Source of the DNA: an uncultured Eggerthellaceae bacterium
GTDB lineage: Bacteria > Actinomycetota > Coriobacteriia > Coriobacteriales > Eggerthellaceae
NCBI GenBank assembly: GCA_958454405.1
Contig: CAUEBO010000013.1
Coordinates: forward strand, 1-57,521
Direction of reading: 5' to 3'
Length of the DNA: 57,521 nt
Of this stretch, positions 28,210-37,231 are shown piece by piece; the stretch's first letter is position 1; each line of letters opens with the position of its first letter. The notes beneath the pieces were generated by a model. It saw only the letters and a list, made by a program, of their open reading frames with translations, was not told the origin of the DNA and made no database searches. The position numbers and the translations under genes were made by a program.

Positions 28210-31056
28210 ATGGATCATGCCACGCACCTTGTATTAAAACGAAATTTGAATACAGGGAACTTCGACGACGAGACTGAAAAACTCGAGTCCGCCAAGCCGT
28301 CTCCATCTGGCACCTACATAATCGTCTACAAGAGCAATCTCGAAAAAACTTATACTCCCAATGAAAGCAACCTGCGCTATTTCGAAGCGGTTGAAACATA
28401 TGATCCTGACAAGTCTGCTTTCATTTCGTCGAAGTCTGGGAAAGCCCTTTTCAACGTCGTTTCATGTGTGAAGTATCAAGGAACAACTGGGATAAAATAT
28501 CGCATCGCTTTCGAAACGTTTGCCGCACTGTACGATGATTCCGAGCTCGAAGTCCTCCGTAAGCCGAGGAATTCGTTTTCCACCTACCTGCACCAAATGG
28601 CACGCATTTTTGACGGCTCAGGCGATTATCTTACGAAGCAGTTCAAATTTCTGCCCGCCAATCTGTTTGAAACAGCTTACGCGCCTTACGCCGACCCGAC
28701 GGCAATCGCGCCGAAAACCTATCCTATCGAAGAACCCGTCATTTACCCGTTCGGAGCAAATCTTAGCCAAATCGAAGCGACAGAACAAGCGCTCAGCCAC
28801 CAGATCTCGCTCATCGACGGCCCTCCGGGAACAGGGAAAACCCAAACGATTCTCACCATTATCGCCAATCTTCTTTTACGAGGAAAAACCGTCCTCGTAG
28901 CTTCACCCAACAACTCAGCAACGTCGAACGTGGCTGAAAAACTCGAGGAAAAAGGACACCTCGGGTATCTCGTAGCAACCCTTGGGAAAAAGGACAATCA
29001 AAAAGCGTTTATCAACGCCCAACCTCCGTACCCCGACCATGTCGAACCTCTCCCAAGTTTTGGAGATCAGGCCGAACTCGATCAGATGCTGCTTGCCTAC
29101 CGTTCTCTTCTGGAACTCCAGCGAAAGCTGGCCGCGCTACAATGCGAACAGCGAGCATGGGAGGCCCAGCGACGGCATTTCGGTGCGGAATTTCCCACCA
29201 TGGAAGAACACGCTTCGCTCCCAGCTTCCCATCAAATCATTACCGTGCGGGATCGCATTTCGAAGCTTTCCCGATACGGGTTCTCCGTCGGCCCCCTCAG
29301 AGCCTTCAAGTACTCCTTCGTCGATCATGTTGGAGTGCCGGCATGGTATCGACGAATCCCAAACGGGGAGATTGAGCTTTCACTCAACAGCATGGCTTTT
29401 GCAGCCAGATCGAAAGAACTTGCGAAGGAGATCGAGCGCATCGAGGAAGAACTCGCCCGTTCAAACATGCAAGATCTCGAAGCGCGCATTTCCAAAGCAT
29501 CGCTTGCCGCGCTCAACGCCCATCTGATGAAGAAGTACCCGTTTGGAAAACAACGTACCGTGTTCAACCATAATGGTCTGTTCGAGAGCAGAGCGACCTT
29601 CGTAAAGGAATACCCTGTCACCACTACGACGACCAATGCGGCACGCAACCAGACCGGAAAAGACAACTACGTATACGATTACGTTATCATCGACGAAAGT
29701 TCTCAAGCGAGCATCGTCACCGGAGCCCTTGCACTGGCCTGTGCCTACAACGCCGTAGTAGTCGGCGACGTGCGTCAACTGCCAACCGTGATTTCTGGAA
29801 AAAAGAAAGAACGGATCGACTCCGTATTTCAACAGAATACCGGCATCGAAGAACGTTACCACTGCGGAGAACAGAGCCTGCTCTCGTCCCTCCTCGCGCT
29901 CTCCGACAACCTGCCTCCCGATGCCATTCCGTGCAAGACCCTCAAAGAACACTACCGGTGCAATCCCTACATTATCGAGTTTTGCAACAAGAAATTCTAC
30001 GACAACGCAATGATCGTCATGCCGCGTAAAACTCGATCGAGATCCGACAACGACCCGAAGGAAGCTCTCCTTGCACTGACAACCGGCGAGGAGCGGCACG
30101 ACCGGAGAAACAACTACAACCGACGCCAAGCCACGACATTCTGCCAAGACGCACTTTCTTGGATCAGATCCGATCCCAAAGATATTGGAATCGCCACGCC
30201 TTACCGCAGGCAAGTAAACAATATGAAGGAAGATTACACATACGCGTTAGGCGAGACTTTTATCGAAACCGTACACAAGTTCCAAGGCCGCGAGCGGGAT
30301 GCCATCGGCTTCTTAACCGTAGCCAACAGAGATAACGCTTTTATCAGCAACCCCAATCTGGTAAACGTCGCCGTATCCCGTGCCGCAGAGCAGCTCGTCG
30401 TAATAGCTTCGAACCAAATTGCTCAAAGCACCGGGGCCATCGGGGAGCTTTTTGCTTACATTCGATACGTCGGCGTCGAAATCCGCCCGAGCAGCGTCAG
30501 CTCAGTATTCGATTTACTCTATCCCAACCATGCCGAAGAGCTTGAACGCGTTCTGGAAAGCGCAGGCCTTGCCGATCGGCGCTGGAAATCCGAAGCACTT
30601 GTTGAAGCCCTGCTCAGAGACATCTGCATGCGTCCCGAATTCAACCACGTATTCGGCTATGCCACTTCCTATCCGCTTCGCATGCTTTTCAAAGACAAGA
30701 GCATGTTCGCCCAGGGAGAATGGCGGTACATATGCAACAATGCGCATGTCGATTTTGCCGTCTTTCGATCCATGAGCCATGAGTTTCTTTTCGGAATAGA
30801 AGTCAACGGCTCAAAGCACTACAACATCTTTGAACGAAAACGACACGATGCACTCAAGCGGTCGATATTCAAAAAGGCGGGATTGCCCCTGCTTACATTG
30901 CCTACGAACGGAGATGGCGAGCGCCACGAACTCGAAAAGGCATTGCGATCTTGCATGAGGGATCCAGGCTCACTTGACACGCAGCATTATGTGGTCATAG
31001 ATGACGAAGACCATCCCTGGTTCGAGTCGATCAACGACGAAGACTTCACGATGTAG
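28210..31056 (+). CDS. SF1 helicase fused to a restriction-like (DUF2726-type) nuclease domain
   Basis: 948-aa candidate defence protein. Residues ~1-195 are an unassigned N-terminal domain. The helicase core follows: Walker A GPPGTGKTQT (~205-214), a coiled helical insert (~270-430), Walker B VIIDESSQAS (~490-500), GDVRQLP (motif III), LKEHYRCNP, TVHKFQGRERDAI (motif V) and VNVAVSRAAEQLVVIAS (motif VI, ~730), placing it in the Upf1/DNA2-like group. The C-terminus has HVDFAVFRSMSHEFLFGIEV, then NGSKHYN and KRHDALKRSIFKKAGLPLL, matching the D-x(n)-E-x-(N/D)G pattern of DUF2726/PD-(D/E)XK nucleases. It is lower in GC than its surroundings and next to an AbiE pair, consistent with a defence island. 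Function is inferred. Confidence 0.78.
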   Translation: MDHATHLVLKRNLNTGNFDDETEKLESAKPSPSGTYIIVYKSNLEKTYTPNESNLRYFEAVETYDPDKSAFISSKSGKALFNVVSCVKYQGTTGIKYRIAFETFAALYDDSELEVLRKPRNSFSTYLHQMARIFDGSGDYLTKQFKFLPANLFETAYAPYADPTAIAPKTYPIEEPVIYPFGANLSQIEATEQALSHQISLIDGPPGTGKTQTILTIIANLLLRGKTVLVASPNNSATSNVAEKLEEKGHLGYLVATLGKKDNQKAFINAQPPYPDHVEPLPSFGDQAELDQMLLAYRSLLELQRKLAALQCEQRAWEAQRRHFGAEFPTMEEHASLPASHQIITVRDRISKLSRYGFSVGPLRAFKYSFVDHVGVPAWYRRIPNGEIELSLNSMAFAARSKELAKEIERIEEELARSNMQDLEARISKASLAALNAHLMKKYPFGKQRTVFNHNGLFESRATFVKEYPVTTTTTNAARNQTGKDNYVYDYVIIDESSQASIVTGALALACAYNAVVVGDVRQLPTVISGKKKERIDSVFQQNTGIEERYHCGEQSLLSSLLALSDNLPPDAIPCKTLKEHYRCNPYIIEFCNKKFYDNAMIVMPRKTRSRSDNDPKEALLALTTGEERHDRRNNYNRRQATTFCQDALSWIRSDPKDIGIATPYRRQVNNMKEDYTYALGETFIETVHKFQGRERDAIGFLTVANRDNAFISNPNLVNVAVSRAAEQLVVIASNQIAQSTGAIGELFAYIRYVGVEIRPSSVSSVFDLLYPNHAEELERVLESAGLADRRWKSEALVEALLRDICMRPEFNHVFGYATSYPLRMLFKDKSMFAQGEWRYICNNAHVDFAVFRSMSHEFLFGIEVNGSKHYNIFERKRHDALKRSIFKKAGLPLLTLPTNGDGERHELEKALRSCMRDPGSLDTQHYVVIDDEDHPWFESINDEDFTM

Positions 31057-31151
31057 GCACACAACAAGCTGAGAATCGCACGGTTCTTGCGATGCGGGAT
31101 GGAGGCGGCTTCGGGGATACTGGCATGCGCAAACCAAGGGAAAGGACTGGC

Positions 31152-31673
31152 ATGCTGGTAGAATTCAAGGGGATGTTCCCCGATGTGGAGCAGGCGACGT
31201 TCATCGCGCCGAATGCGGCGATCTGCGGCGACGTGGTGATGGACGAGGGCAGCTCGGTCTGGTTCGGCGCCTCCGTCCGCGGCGAGGTGGCGCCCATCCG
31301 CATCGGCAAGAACAGCAACGTGCAGGACAACGCCATGCTGCACAGCGACTACGACTGCCCTGTCACCCTGGGCGATCGCGTGTCAGTGGGCCACAACGCC
31401 ATCGTGCACGGCGCCACCATCGAGGACGACGTGACCGTGGGCATGCACGCCACGGTGATGAACGGCGCCGTGATCGGCCGCGGATCGATGATCGCGGCCG
31501 GCGCGCTGGTGAAGGAGCGCGAAGTGATACCGCCGTGCTCGCTCGTGGTGGGCGTGCCCGGCAAGGTCATCCGCACGCTTGACGCCGAGGCGGTTGCGCG
31601 CAACATCGAGCACTCCCAGGAAGTCTACATCGCCGACGCGCAGGAATACGCCCGCGCCCGCGTGGTGGAGTAG
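31152..31673 (+). CDS. gamma-class carbonic anhydrase-like protein
   Basis: 173-aa left-handed beta-helix protein of the YrdA/gamma-carbonic anhydrase family. Hexapeptide repeats run through the middle (DVVMDEGSSVWFGASVRGE to GAVIGRGSMIAAGALV). The three metal-ligand His are visible: AMLHSDYD and VGHNAIVHG, with the spacing of the zinc ligands in characterised members. It would form a cytosolic trimer with metal at subunit interfaces. ATG 31152 has AAAGGA upstream; the open frame extends 20 codons further without support. High GC returns here, marking the right edge of the lower-GC region. Confidence 0.85.
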   Translation: MLVEFKGMFPDVEQATFIAPNAAICGDVVMDEGSSVWFGASVRGEVAPIRIGKNSNVQDNAMLHSDYDCPVTLGDRVSVGHNAIVHGATIEDDVTVGMHATVMNGAVIGRGSMIAAGALVKEREVIPPCSLVVGVPGKVIRTLDAEAVARNIEHSQEVYIADAQEYARARVVE

Positions 31674-31922
31674 GAACCCGCAGCCGCCGAGCGCACGAAG
31701 TGGCAGCAAGCGCAGGGATCTGCCGAACTTGACAGGTTTCGACGGAAATCTGCCATCGATCGATTCCCACGAGCAGCGGAATGCTCCGGACGCACTGTCA
31801 ACCTGGGAAAACGCCAGACCTTCGTTCGCCTTCGCAAAGAAGAACGCCTTTGCACCATGGCCCCCGTTTTCGGCCCAGTCGAAAACGGGGTGAAGACCTC
31901 GGCGCAAAGGCGTATCCCCGTC

Positions 31923-31950
31923 AACGGATGTTCCACGTGGAACATCCGTT
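31923..31950. other. parS: parS centromere-like site within a 28-bp palindrome
   Basis: The 16-bp core TGTTCCACGTGGAACA (31929-31944) is a perfect palindrome matching the bacterial chromosomal parS consensus tGTTnCACGTGnAACa bound by ParB/Spo0J. The symmetry extends to 28 bp. It lies in the 734-bp gene-free stretch 31674-32407. parS sites mostly lie near oriC, so this suggests an origin-proximal position. A stem CCCCGTTTTCG / CGAAAACGGGG lies 40 bases to its left (31862-31890). Confidence 0.82.
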
Positions 31951-31992
31951 CTGGCCGACTCCTTGGCACGCAATGTTCCTAAACCGGCCGCT

Positions 31993-32157
31993 CGTGGCAG
32001 GAAACGACGATAATCCGCTTTCGCGCGAGGAGCCGTCCAGGAGCCGGATCTCCACCGCCTCGCCGACCAGGGGAAACGGGAGAGGCCGAAGCCGGGAGCG
32101 GCGCGACCGTCCGCGTCGGCAGCTCCCGACGACAGATTATCGTCGATTCCTGCCACG
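31993..32157. repeat. 165-bp element with 23-bp inverted ends
   Basis: Left arm 31993-32015 (CGTGGCAGGAAACGACGATA and three more bases) and right arm 32135-32157 are reverse complements with one mismatch. The interior is GC-rich and non-coding. The design (150-165 bp, 19-27-bp arms) matches the elements at 3517-3661 and 39589-39746, though the arm sequences differ. Confidence 0.65.
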
Positions 32158-32265
32158 AACGGGGGGCATCCCGACGCTGCGTGGTCAGTGGGCCCCGCCG
32201 ACCCACCTATGCGCCCGCAGGGCGCATACCGCGCGCCCAGGTTGGCGTAGTGAGTCAGCGAGGGT

Positions 32266-32359
32266 CGCTGTGGTGCCTCGAATTCGTGGGATCGCGGAGG
32301 CGAAGCGTACCTGCGGTACGCGAGCTTCCGGGATCGCGCGAAGGCGGGGTACCACAGCG
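32266..32359. repeat. nested inverted repeat
   Basis: Outer arms CGCTGTGGT (32266-32274) and ACCACAGCG (32351-32359) enclose a small perfect hairpin CGTACC-TGC-GGTACG (32306-32320). Non-coding; sits between the 165-bp element and the htpG terminator. Confidence 0.5.
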
Positions 32360-32376
32360 GGCCGCAGCGTCGAGTT

Positions 32377-32404
32377 GTTCCGGCGGCTGGCAAGCCGCCG
32401 GAAC
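32377..32404 (-). terminator. hairpin after htpG
   Basis: 12-bp perfect stem GTTCCGGCGGCT / AGCCGCCGGAAC with a 4-nt loop, ending four bases before the htpG stop codon. No strong U-tract follows. Confidence 0.6.
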
Positions 32405-32407
32405 CGA

Positions 32408-34348
32408 TTACGCCATCAGCTTCGTGACGGCGTTCGCGTAGGCAACCGGGTCCTCGATGGGCAGGCCTTCCACCAGCAGCGCCTGGTTGTACAGCAGCTC
32501 GGCGTACAGCTTCACCTTGTCGGCGTCGCCGGCTTCCTGCGCGGCGCGCAGCACGTCGAACACCGCATGCTTCGCGTTCACTTCCAGCACGCGCTCGGAC
32601 TTGATGGCATCGCCGCCGTCGGGCATCTGCGCCATGATGCGCTCCATCTCAAGCGACACCGGACCGGCCGCGGTGATGCAGGCGGGCGCATCGGTCAAAC
32701 GCGACGACACCGCCACCTTCGTCACCGAGTCGCCCAGCGCGTCCTTCATGGCGGCGAACAGGGCCTCGTTGTCCTTCGTCGTCTCCTCGGCCTCCTTCTT
32801 CTCCTCTTCGGAGGCCAGGTCGAGGTCGCCCGACGCCACGTTCTTCAGCTCGAACGGTTCAGACGCATCCTCGCCGTCGGCCACGGGCGCACCGTAGGTC
32901 ATCATCGCCTGGAAGCAGAACTCGTCCACGTCCTTCGTGCACAGCAGCACGTCGTAGCCCTTCCCCAGCACCGTCTTCACGATGGGCATCTTGCCCAAAC
33001 GCTCGATGCTCTCGCCGGCGGCGTAGTAGATGGCCTTCTGGTCGGCCGGCGCGGCCTGCAGGTACTCGTCCAGCGTGACCAGCTTCTCCTGCTTGGCAGA
33101 GTAGAACAGCAGCAGGTCGGCCAGCTGGTCTTTCAGCATGCCGTAGCTGTTGTAGATGCCGAACTCCAGGCCGCGGCCGAAGTTCTCGAAGAACTTCTCG
33201 TACTCTTCGCGGTCGTTGTCGCGCATCTTCTGCAGCTCGGACGTAATCTTCTTCTCGATCTTCTTCGCGATGGCGCGCAGCTGGCTGTTGTGCTGCAGCG
33301 TCTCGCGGCTGATGTTCAGCTGCAGGTCCTGGCTGTCCACCACGCCGCGCACGAAGTTGAAATGGTCGGGCAGCAGCTCCTCGCACTTCTCCATGATGAG
33401 CACGTTGGAACTGTACAGCGCCAGGCCCTTCTTGAAGTCCTTGCTGTACAGGTCGTACGGCGCGCGGCCGGGGATGAACAGCAGCGCGTCGTAGCTGAGC
33501 GCGCCCTCGGCGTGGATGCTGAACGTACGCGCCGGGTCGGAGAAGTCGTGGAAGTCGGTCTTGTAGAACTCGTGGTACTCCTCGTCGGTGACCTCGGACT
33601 TGCTGCGCTTCCAGATGGGGATCATCGAGTTGATGGTCTCGATTTCCGTGTAATCCTCGTACTCGGGCTTGTAGTCGTCGCCGGCGTCCTCGGGCTTGGG
33701 CAGCTCGCGTGTCTTCGAGACCTCCATCTGCACAGGATAGCGAACGTAGTTGCTGTAGCGCTTGATGAGGCCCTTCAACCCGTATTCGGACAGGAACGTG
33801 TCATAATTGTCGTCCTCGGTGTTGTCCTTGAGCGTGAGGATGACGTCGGTGCCGTGGCCCTCGCGGGTGGCCTCCTCGATGGTGTAGCCCTCAACGCCGT
33901 CGCTTTCCCAGGCCCAGGCCTCGTCGCTTCCGTACGCCCTCGACACGACGCGCACCTTGGACGCCACCATGAACGCGGAGTAGAAGCCCACGCCGAACTG
34001 GCCGATGATGTCCACGTCGTCGCCCTGGGCGTCGGCGTTGTCAGCCTTGAACTCCATGCTGTCGGAGTGCGCGATGGTGCCCAGGTTCTTGTCCAGCTCG
34101 TCCTTCGTCATGCCGATGCCGCTGTCCGACACGGTGACGGTGCGCGCATCCTTGTCGAACGCCACGCGGATGCCCAGCTCGTCCTTGCCCAGCTGGATGT
34201 CCTTGTCGGTGAGGCTGCGGAAGTACAGCTTGTCCACCGCGTCCGACGCGTTCGAGATGAGCTCGCGCAGGAAGATCTCGCGGTTCGTGTAGATGGAGTT
34301 GATCATGAGGTCGAGCAGCTTCTTGCTCTCGGTTTTGAACTTGCGCAT
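32408..34348 (-). CDS. htpG: molecular chaperone HtpG (Hsp90)
   Basis: ATP-dependent cytosolic chaperone, 646 aa (E. coli 624). The N-terminal GHKL ATPase is complete: ELISNASDAVDKLYF, DSGIGMTKDELDKNLGTIA and GQFGVGFYSAFMVA, with the catalytic Glu in REL-ISNASD. The middle domain (AHPARTFS-like segment, SSNVLIMEKCEELLPDHFNF, SRETLQ) and the C-terminal dimerisation domain follow. Start 34348 begins MRKFKTESKKLLDLMINSIY, as in the family, with AGGAGC upstream; the open frame extends further 5' without support. Expression is probably controlled by HrcA through the CIRCE element upstream. Confidence 0.96.
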   Translation of the reverse strand: MRKFKTESKKLLDLMINSIYTNREIFLRELISNASDAVDKLYFRSLTDKDIQLGKDELGIRVAFDKDARTVTVSDSGIGMTKDELDKNLGTIAHSDSMEFKADNADAQGDDVDIIGQFGVGFYSAFMVASKVRVVSRAYGSDEAWAWESDGVEGYTIEEATREGHGTDVILTLKDNTEDDNYDTFLSEYGLKGLIKRYSNYVRYPVQMEVSKTRELPKPEDAGDDYKPEYEDYTEIETINSMIPIWKRSKSEVTDEEYHEFYKTDFHDFSDPARTFSIHAEGALSYDALLFIPGRAPYDLYSKDFKKGLALYSSNVLIMEKCEELLPDHFNFVRGVVDSQDLQLNISRETLQHNSQLRAIAKKIEKKITSELQKMRDNDREEYEKFFENFGRGLEFGIYNSYGMLKDQLADLLLFYSAKQEKLVTLDEYLQAAPADQKAIYYAAGESIERLGKMPIVKTVLGKGYDVLLCTKDVDEFCFQAMMTYGAPVADGEDASEPFELKNVASGDLDLASEEEKKEAEETTKDNEALFAAMKDALGDSVTKVAVSSRLTDAPACITAAGPVSLEMERIMAQMPDGGDAIKSERVLEVNAKHAVFDVLRAAQEAGDADKVKLYAELLYNQALLVEGLPIEDPVAYANAVTKLMA

Positions 34349-34419
34349 GGTAGACGTTGCTCCTTTTCGTGCTTGCCAGCCTGCCCGTTCCAATGGAGGC
34401 ACGCCATCGGAACCTCCCG

Positions 34420-34446
34420 TTAGCAGTCTCGGACTTCGAGTGCTAA
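34420..34446 (-). promoter_or_regulatory. CIRCE operator (HrcA heat-shock repressor site)
   Basis: TTAGCAGTC-N9-GAGTGCTAA matches the CIRCE consensus TTAGCACTC-N9-GAGTGCTAA at all but one arm position. It lies directly downstream of a sigma-70-type promoter and 72 bases before the htpG start, the normal position for HrcA repression. Confidence 0.88.
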
Positions 34447-34452
34447 AACGTG

Positions 34453-34480
34453 ATTGTAATACGGCGATAAAAGATGTCAA
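34453..34480 (-). promoter_or_regulatory. htpG promoter
   Basis: On the minus strand, TTGACA (34475-34480), 16 bases and TACAAT (34453-34458). Near-consensus housekeeping promoter placed just upstream of the CIRCE operator. Confidence 0.85.
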
Positions 34481-34570
34481 GCGGAGCCCACGGGGAATCC
34501 AAAGAAGCCGCGAAGGGAGCGGGATTCGAACCGTCGAACGCATTTTGCCGCAAGCCGTAAAGGACAGGGG

Positions 34571-34596
34571 AAAGCGGGCCCGAAAGGCCCGCTTTT
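34571..34596. terminator. bidirectional terminator after the surface-protein gene
   Basis: Stem GCGGGCC / GGCCCGC with a CGAAA loop, flanked by AAA and TTTT, so a U-tail exists on both strands. It ends the minus-strand surface-protein gene before htpG. Confidence 0.75.
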
Positions 34597-34616
34597 GCAA
34601 CGCTGCCGCTATGCGG

Positions 34617-37082
34617 CTATCGGCGCCTACGGTGAAGGGCGGCCGCCCCAGCTGCAGATCCAGCGCCAATCACCAGAGCCGCAGCTCCCGCCGCGAGCGA
34701 GAAGACGCCGTCGCCCGTGACGGAGAGCTTGCCGGACTGCGACGATGCCGCGTCCACGTTGGAACCTGCGCCCGGCCCCTGCATCCACTTGGCATAGAGC
34801 GTGATCGAGCTCTCCAGCGCCGTGTTGAAGTCGAATGCCTGCGACAAGGATTCGTCGGCGTACCAGCCGGCGAACGAGAAGCCCGCGCGCGTCGGATCGG
34901 CGGGCTTCGAGGCTTTCCCGCCGAACGGCACCGTCTGCGCCTCGACGGCCGAGCCGCCGCTGGAGTCGAACGTCACCGTGACGGTGTCGGACGTGAGAAG
35001 CGCATACGTTGAGAACGCGCTTGCATAGAAGCGGACGACTCCCTGCTCGCGGTCGACGCTCTCGGGATAGATGATCTCGGTTGCACCGTCGTGAACATGC
35101 GCGATGCGCACGCTCTTGCCCCGGATGAGCACCGGATCGACGTGGACTTCGAAGAGCATCGGCTCGTCGAGCGCGGTGAGCTCGACTTCCTCTTGGCTGA
35201 CGCTGCCGGTGCCGTCGTCAACCTTCACGATCATCTTGACAGACAGGTCGAAATAGAGCGTCGGGACTTCGTCACCCTCGGCCGCGGCTTCGATCAAGGC
35301 TTTCTCGCCGCCAACCAGCTCGCTTTCGGCTTTCTCTTCGTAGCCGAGCGACACGGTGACCGAAACGTTGCCGGGAGCCGCGTCCTTTATCAGGTCAGCC
35401 ACTTTCGCATAATCCCCGTCGCTCACGCCCGCCGGCTTTTCACCTGCCTCGATGGCCTTGAGGACCGTCTTAGCGCTCTCGATGGCAGCTTTCTTCGCGT
35501 CGTCGCCCGCATCCACGTACGACTCTCCCGAAGGCGGCTGGGGAACCTCGACGTCCACATCGGCGTCGGAGTACGTGCGTTCGACGACGGCGCCGGGGCT
35601 CTCGGCGGCATCCTGCGGATTCTGCTTGTAGAGGGACGCGTCGAAGTAGGCCGAGACGTCGGAGTTGAACGTGCCGCCGGTGATGACCCGTGCAGCATCG
35701 CCGGCCAGAGCCGTCAACGACACCGCAGACTTGCCGGCGCCGCCGGTGACCGAGAGCGCTTTGCCCTCCGCCTGGGCGATGGACAGCGTTTTGACGAGCG
35801 TCTTCTGGCCAGCGGCCGCGTATTCCTGCAGGGCGGCGTTGTGCACGCTGCTCAACGTGCCGCCGGAAACAGACACCTCCGCAGAACCCTCTGCCCCGTA
35901 CCCGCCTCCGCGCGAAACGATGGACAGCGCAGCGCCGTCGAGGTTCGAAGCGCTTCCCGCGTCGACGTTCGGCGCAACCTCGGCAGCCGTGGCTTTGATG
36001 CTGCCGCCCGAAACGCTCAATGTGCCGGCACCGCTCAACTGCACGCCGTTCGCACCCGTCAGCGACCCGCCGGAAATGGCCAGATCGCCGTCCTGCGGAT
36101 GGTATACGGCACAGCCATCCTCGCTCGTCGAGCGCACGATGCCGCCCTTGATCTCTATGTTCGTGTTGTCACAGGTTCCGTTGCCCGCAATGCCGAAGCT
36201 GCCGCCCTCGATCGTCCCGCTTTCGAGCACGAGAGAAGAACGGGAGGCCGCGTTGCTGCCAATCACGGCGATTCCCGTATCGGCTCCGGTTATGCGCGTG
36301 GATTCCCCCGCAACAGTCACGCTCGGATTGAGAGCGTCGTTCGGCCCCATCCCGACCCTCAGACCGTATCCAGGAACATCCGGGCTCGCCGGGGCAACCT
36401 CGATCACGACGTTTTCCAGCGCCAGATCGACGCCCTGCCTTACCTGGATCGCCGTGCCGAAAGGGTAGTCCTTGTCATCGGCCGAATTCAAGATCGTGCC
36501 GTTTTTTATCGTCACCCGTATCAAGCCCTGGTACTTGTTCACGAACAACGTGGCGTATTTCGTGCTGTCGATGCAGTGTCCGTTCAGATCGAACGTGAGG
36601 GATTTGCCTATTTGGTATTGCGCGTTTGCCGCAGGCACATCCTTCAGGAGAACTACGGTATCGCCGTCCTTCGCCCTGCTGAAGGCGCTGCTCAAAGAGC
36701 TGTACGTTACCGCAGTCCCATCCGGCTTCGTGACGGTTGCGACCTGCTCGCTTTCGGCGGCGGACAGGGCATTGCTTTCCTGGGAGCTGCTTGCTGCCCG
36801 CTCGAAGACATCGCATGAGAGCATGCCGCTCTGCATGTCGATCCCAAGAACCTGCGCGTTTTCCGCAGGCGCCGTCGCTTCGCCCTGGGAAACTCCCGCG
36901 CCATCTTCAAGAGGCGGCGCCGCGCCTTCGGGCGTCTTCGTCGCGCCAGCCTTCTCGGCTTGCGGCGCGAGGTCCGCCGGATCGCCCTCGCCCCACGCCA
37001 TGACGGGAAAGCTGAGGGCTGCGGCCAAGGCGAGCGTCAATGCGATAGAAAGCGATCGATTCGCGCACGTCTTCCACTTCAT
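34617..37082 (-). CDS. secreted beta-helix surface protein with InlB-type repeat
   Basis: 821 aa. Signal peptide (SIALTLALAAALSFPVMAWG). Residues ~130-480 are a right-handed beta-helix-like region rich in Gly/Ser (VAGESTRITGADTGIAVIG, VSGGTLSSVHNAALQ). A mixed domain (~500-700) follows, then one InlB B-type repeat (VTVTFDSSGGSAVEAQTVPFG to SITLYAKW, ~725-790). The end has LSVTGD, a hydrophobic segment and RRRR, a degenerate version of the LARTGD sorting signal seen in the other two surface proteins. Start 37082 follows GAGAAGGGCG. Its promoter spacer contains a nine-G run. Probable wall-attached or membrane-held surface protein; ligand unknown. Confidence 0.8.
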   Translation of the reverse strand: MKWKTCANRSLSIALTLALAAALSFPVMAWGEGDPADLAPQAEKAGATKTPEGAAPPLEDGAGVSQGEATAPAENAQVLGIDMQSGMLSCDVFERAASSSQESNALSAAESEQVATVTKPDGTAVTYSSLSSAFSRAKDGDTVVLLKDVPAANAQYQIGKSLTFDLNGHCIDSTKYATLFVNKYQGLIRVTIKNGTILNSADDKDYPFGTAIQVRQGVDLALENVVIEVAPASPDVPGYGLRVGMGPNDALNPSVTVAGESTRITGADTGIAVIGSNAASRSSLVLESGTIEGGSFGIAGNGTCDNTNIEIKGGIVRSTSEDGCAVYHPQDGDLAISGGSLTGANGVQLSGAGTLSVSGGSIKATAAEVAPNVDAGSASNLDGAALSIVSRGGGYGAEGSAEVSVSGGTLSSVHNAALQEYAAAGQKTLVKTLSIAQAEGKALSVTGGAGKSAVSLTALAGDAARVITGGTFNSDVSAYFDASLYKQNPQDAAESPGAVVERTYSDADVDVEVPQPPSGESYVDAGDDAKKAAIESAKTVLKAIEAGEKPAGVSDGDYAKVADLIKDAAPGNVSVTVSLGYEEKAESELVGGEKALIEAAAEGDEVPTLYFDLSVKMIVKVDDGTGSVSQEEVELTALDEPMLFEVHVDPVLIRGKSVRIAHVHDGATEIIYPESVDREQGVVRFYASAFSTYALLTSDTVTVTFDSSGGSAVEAQTVPFGGKASKPADPTRAGFSFAGWYADESLSQAFDFNTALESSITLYAKWMQGPGAGSNVDAASSQSGKLSVTGDGVFSLAAGAAALVIGAGSAAGAAALHRRRR

Positions 37083-37231
37083 GGGGGCGCCCTTCTCCTA
37101 TGCCGTTACGTCGTCGCTTAAGCTCTTTGCGGCATAACGCCGGCCGAGAAGGGTCTTGTCCAAAAAGGATCCAAGACCCGATCGACATATGATCACTGAA
37201 GGCAACCGTGGCATTATGCGGTACGGCTTTT

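Noticed and set aside
31781..34423. 880-codon plus-strand frame across htpG
   Set aside because: Antisense shadow of the conserved Hsp90 gene; its MFHVEHP string is only the translation of the parS palindrome.
34510..34555. tRNA-like T-arm (GGGATTCGAACC) upstream of htpG
   Set aside because: The T-stem pairs poorly and no anticodon arm, acceptor stem or CCA is present. At most a tiny remnant; not called as a tRNA.
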